From the NCBI GenBank assembly GCA_901472455.1, contig LR590464.1, positions 1,488,001 to 1,552,000 on the forward strand: DNA of 64,000 nt. Reading direction: 5' to 3'. This document shows, piece after piece, positions 63,383-64,000 of the stretch. Every line of letters begins with the position of its first letter. Positions within the stretch are counted from its first letter, which is position 1. The DNA is from Leclercia adecarboxylata. GTDB lineage: Bacteria > Pseudomonadota > Gammaproteobacteria > Enterobacterales > Enterobacteriaceae. A model generated the notes under the pieces. That model was not told the DNA's origin and searched no databases. It saw nothing but the letters and a program-made list of their open reading frames with translations. Position numbers and translations under genes: made by a program.

Positions 63383-63799
63383 ATGTATACAGAAAACCAT
63401 ATCTCCCAGCTCTACAGCGAACTCGAACTTAGCACTCTCGATCTCTCCACGCTTGCCGCGCGCTGTAACCTGCTTACCGAAATTCTGGTCGATTGCAATT
63501 CGCTGCCGCAAACACAGCCCATCTGCCGCTGCCTTGCTGCATATCTGGACGCATTCAGAAGTGAGCTGGAAAAATCAATGACCGATTTCCGCGTGCTGGA
63601 AGAGGATGAGATCCCACCGATGCACAAACAGGAGTGGTTACTCGACAGCACCGAAGCCCAGTGCAATTACTGCCGGGCGTTAAACCATGTGCTGCTGGTG
63701 TCGCATTTCGACCGCGATATGCTGCCGCACCTTACCGGCCTGCTGTACGAGATCAGCCATGCGATGCTGGCCGATCTGACCGTGGTGCACGTCCACTGA
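63383..63799 (+). CDS. Unrecognised 138-residue phage-like protein
   Basis: I do not recognise this family. The ATG at 63383 follows AAGG at good spacing; the frame is open from 63350 but the extra residues are not needed. The protein is acidic, mostly helical, with no signal or membrane segment. It is cysteine- and histidine-containing (RCNLLTEILVDC, PICRCL, EAQCNYCRALNHVLLVSHFD). Its place behind a C4-like RNA suggests an early phage gene such as a kil-type or derepression function, but this rests only on position. Confidence 0.75.
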   Translation: MYTENHISQLYSELELSTLDLSTLAARCNLLTEILVDCNSLPQTQPICRCLAAYLDAFRSELEKSMTDFRVLEEDEIPPMHKQEWLLDSTEAQCNYCRALNHVLLVSHFDRDMLPHLTGLLYEISHAMLADLTVVHVH

Positions 63800-63902
63800 G
63801 TCGGTGCCCCAACGTTGAAGTTAGGCAACGTGTTTGATATCAAGGCGCGGCGGGAGAGCCGTCTGTTCGCGACCTAAATGAGCTGGGATAAAGAGGATCG
63901 GA

Positions 63903-63998
63903 ATGCCATCAATGATGACTCCGGCAGCGCAGGCTTTACTGCGGGCGGGACAGGGAATGTTGGCGGACAGACTGAAATCGGGTGTTGACCTCTGCTGA
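63903..63998 (+). CDS. Small ORF, 31 residues
   Basis: Starts ATG after GAGGATCGGA (good Shine-Dalgarno) and reads MPSMMTPAAQALLRAGQGML then ADRLKSGVDLC. It is amphipathic and ends two bases before the window edge. Given the frequency of one-base errors here, it may be the start of a longer gene. No homologue recalled. Confidence 0.4.
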   Translation: MPSMMTPAAQALLRAGQGMLADRLKSGVDLC

Positions 63999-64000
63999 AT

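Overview
The window is a piece of an enterobacterial chromosome. Gene content and order follow the Escherichia coli rybB-ybjL to clpA segment almost gene for gene (rybB, ybjL, ybjM, grxA, nfsA, rimK, ybjN, potFGHI, ybjO, rlmC, artJ, artPIQM, ybjP, ybjQ, amiD, ybjS, ybjT, ltaE, poxB, hcr, hcp, lysO, aqpZ, ybjD, ybjX, macAB, cspD, clpS, clpA). The GC-rich codon use and the carotenoid genes point to a yellow-pigmented genus near Enterobacter, Leclercia, Cronobacter or Franconibacter. The sequence alone does not decide the genus.

Layout: 0-2.9 kb is the end of a carotenoid cluster (crtI, crtB, convergent crtZ), followed by a GIY-YIG protein and a small unknown gene. The RybB small RNA with its sigma-E promoter (4.06-4.17 kb) marks the return to the core backbone. 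4.2-15.5 kb is core: ybjL, ybjM, grxA, nfsA, rimK, ybjN, the putrescine importer potFGHI, ybjO and rlmC. At 15.6-17.8 kb a two-component system not found at this place in E. coli sits before the arginine importer (artJ, then artPIQM), ybjP, ybjQ and amiD. From 24 to 41.5 kb a large insertion between amiD and ybjS holds an IprA-like regulator, gspAB divergent from gspCDEFGHIJKLMO (a complete type II secretion system apart from gspN), a multidomain chitinase that is its likely cargo, and a lytic transglycosylase. The core then resumes from ybjS to clpA, with one extra DoxX-type membrane gene between poxB and hcr.

After clpA the backbone stops matching E. coli. A GC-rich hairpin-containing stretch and five imperfect tandem repeats of 162-206 bp are followed by a structured RNA resembling phage C4-type antisense immunity RNAs, then an unrecognised 138-residue gene and a 31-codon ORF. 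In E. coli this is the clpA-serW interval, a known island insertion region, so the right edge is probably the start of a prophage-like or satellite element.

A caution for every entry: by my reading roughly 100 single-base insertions or deletions interrupt about 36 of some 60 genes, including strongly conserved housekeeping genes (clpA, clpS, hcp, macB, potH, rlmC). In each case the protein continues in another frame with family-like sequence, and cspD carries two compensating shifts. This is best explained by sequence error, not decay. Coordinates for such genes span the whole reconstructed gene.
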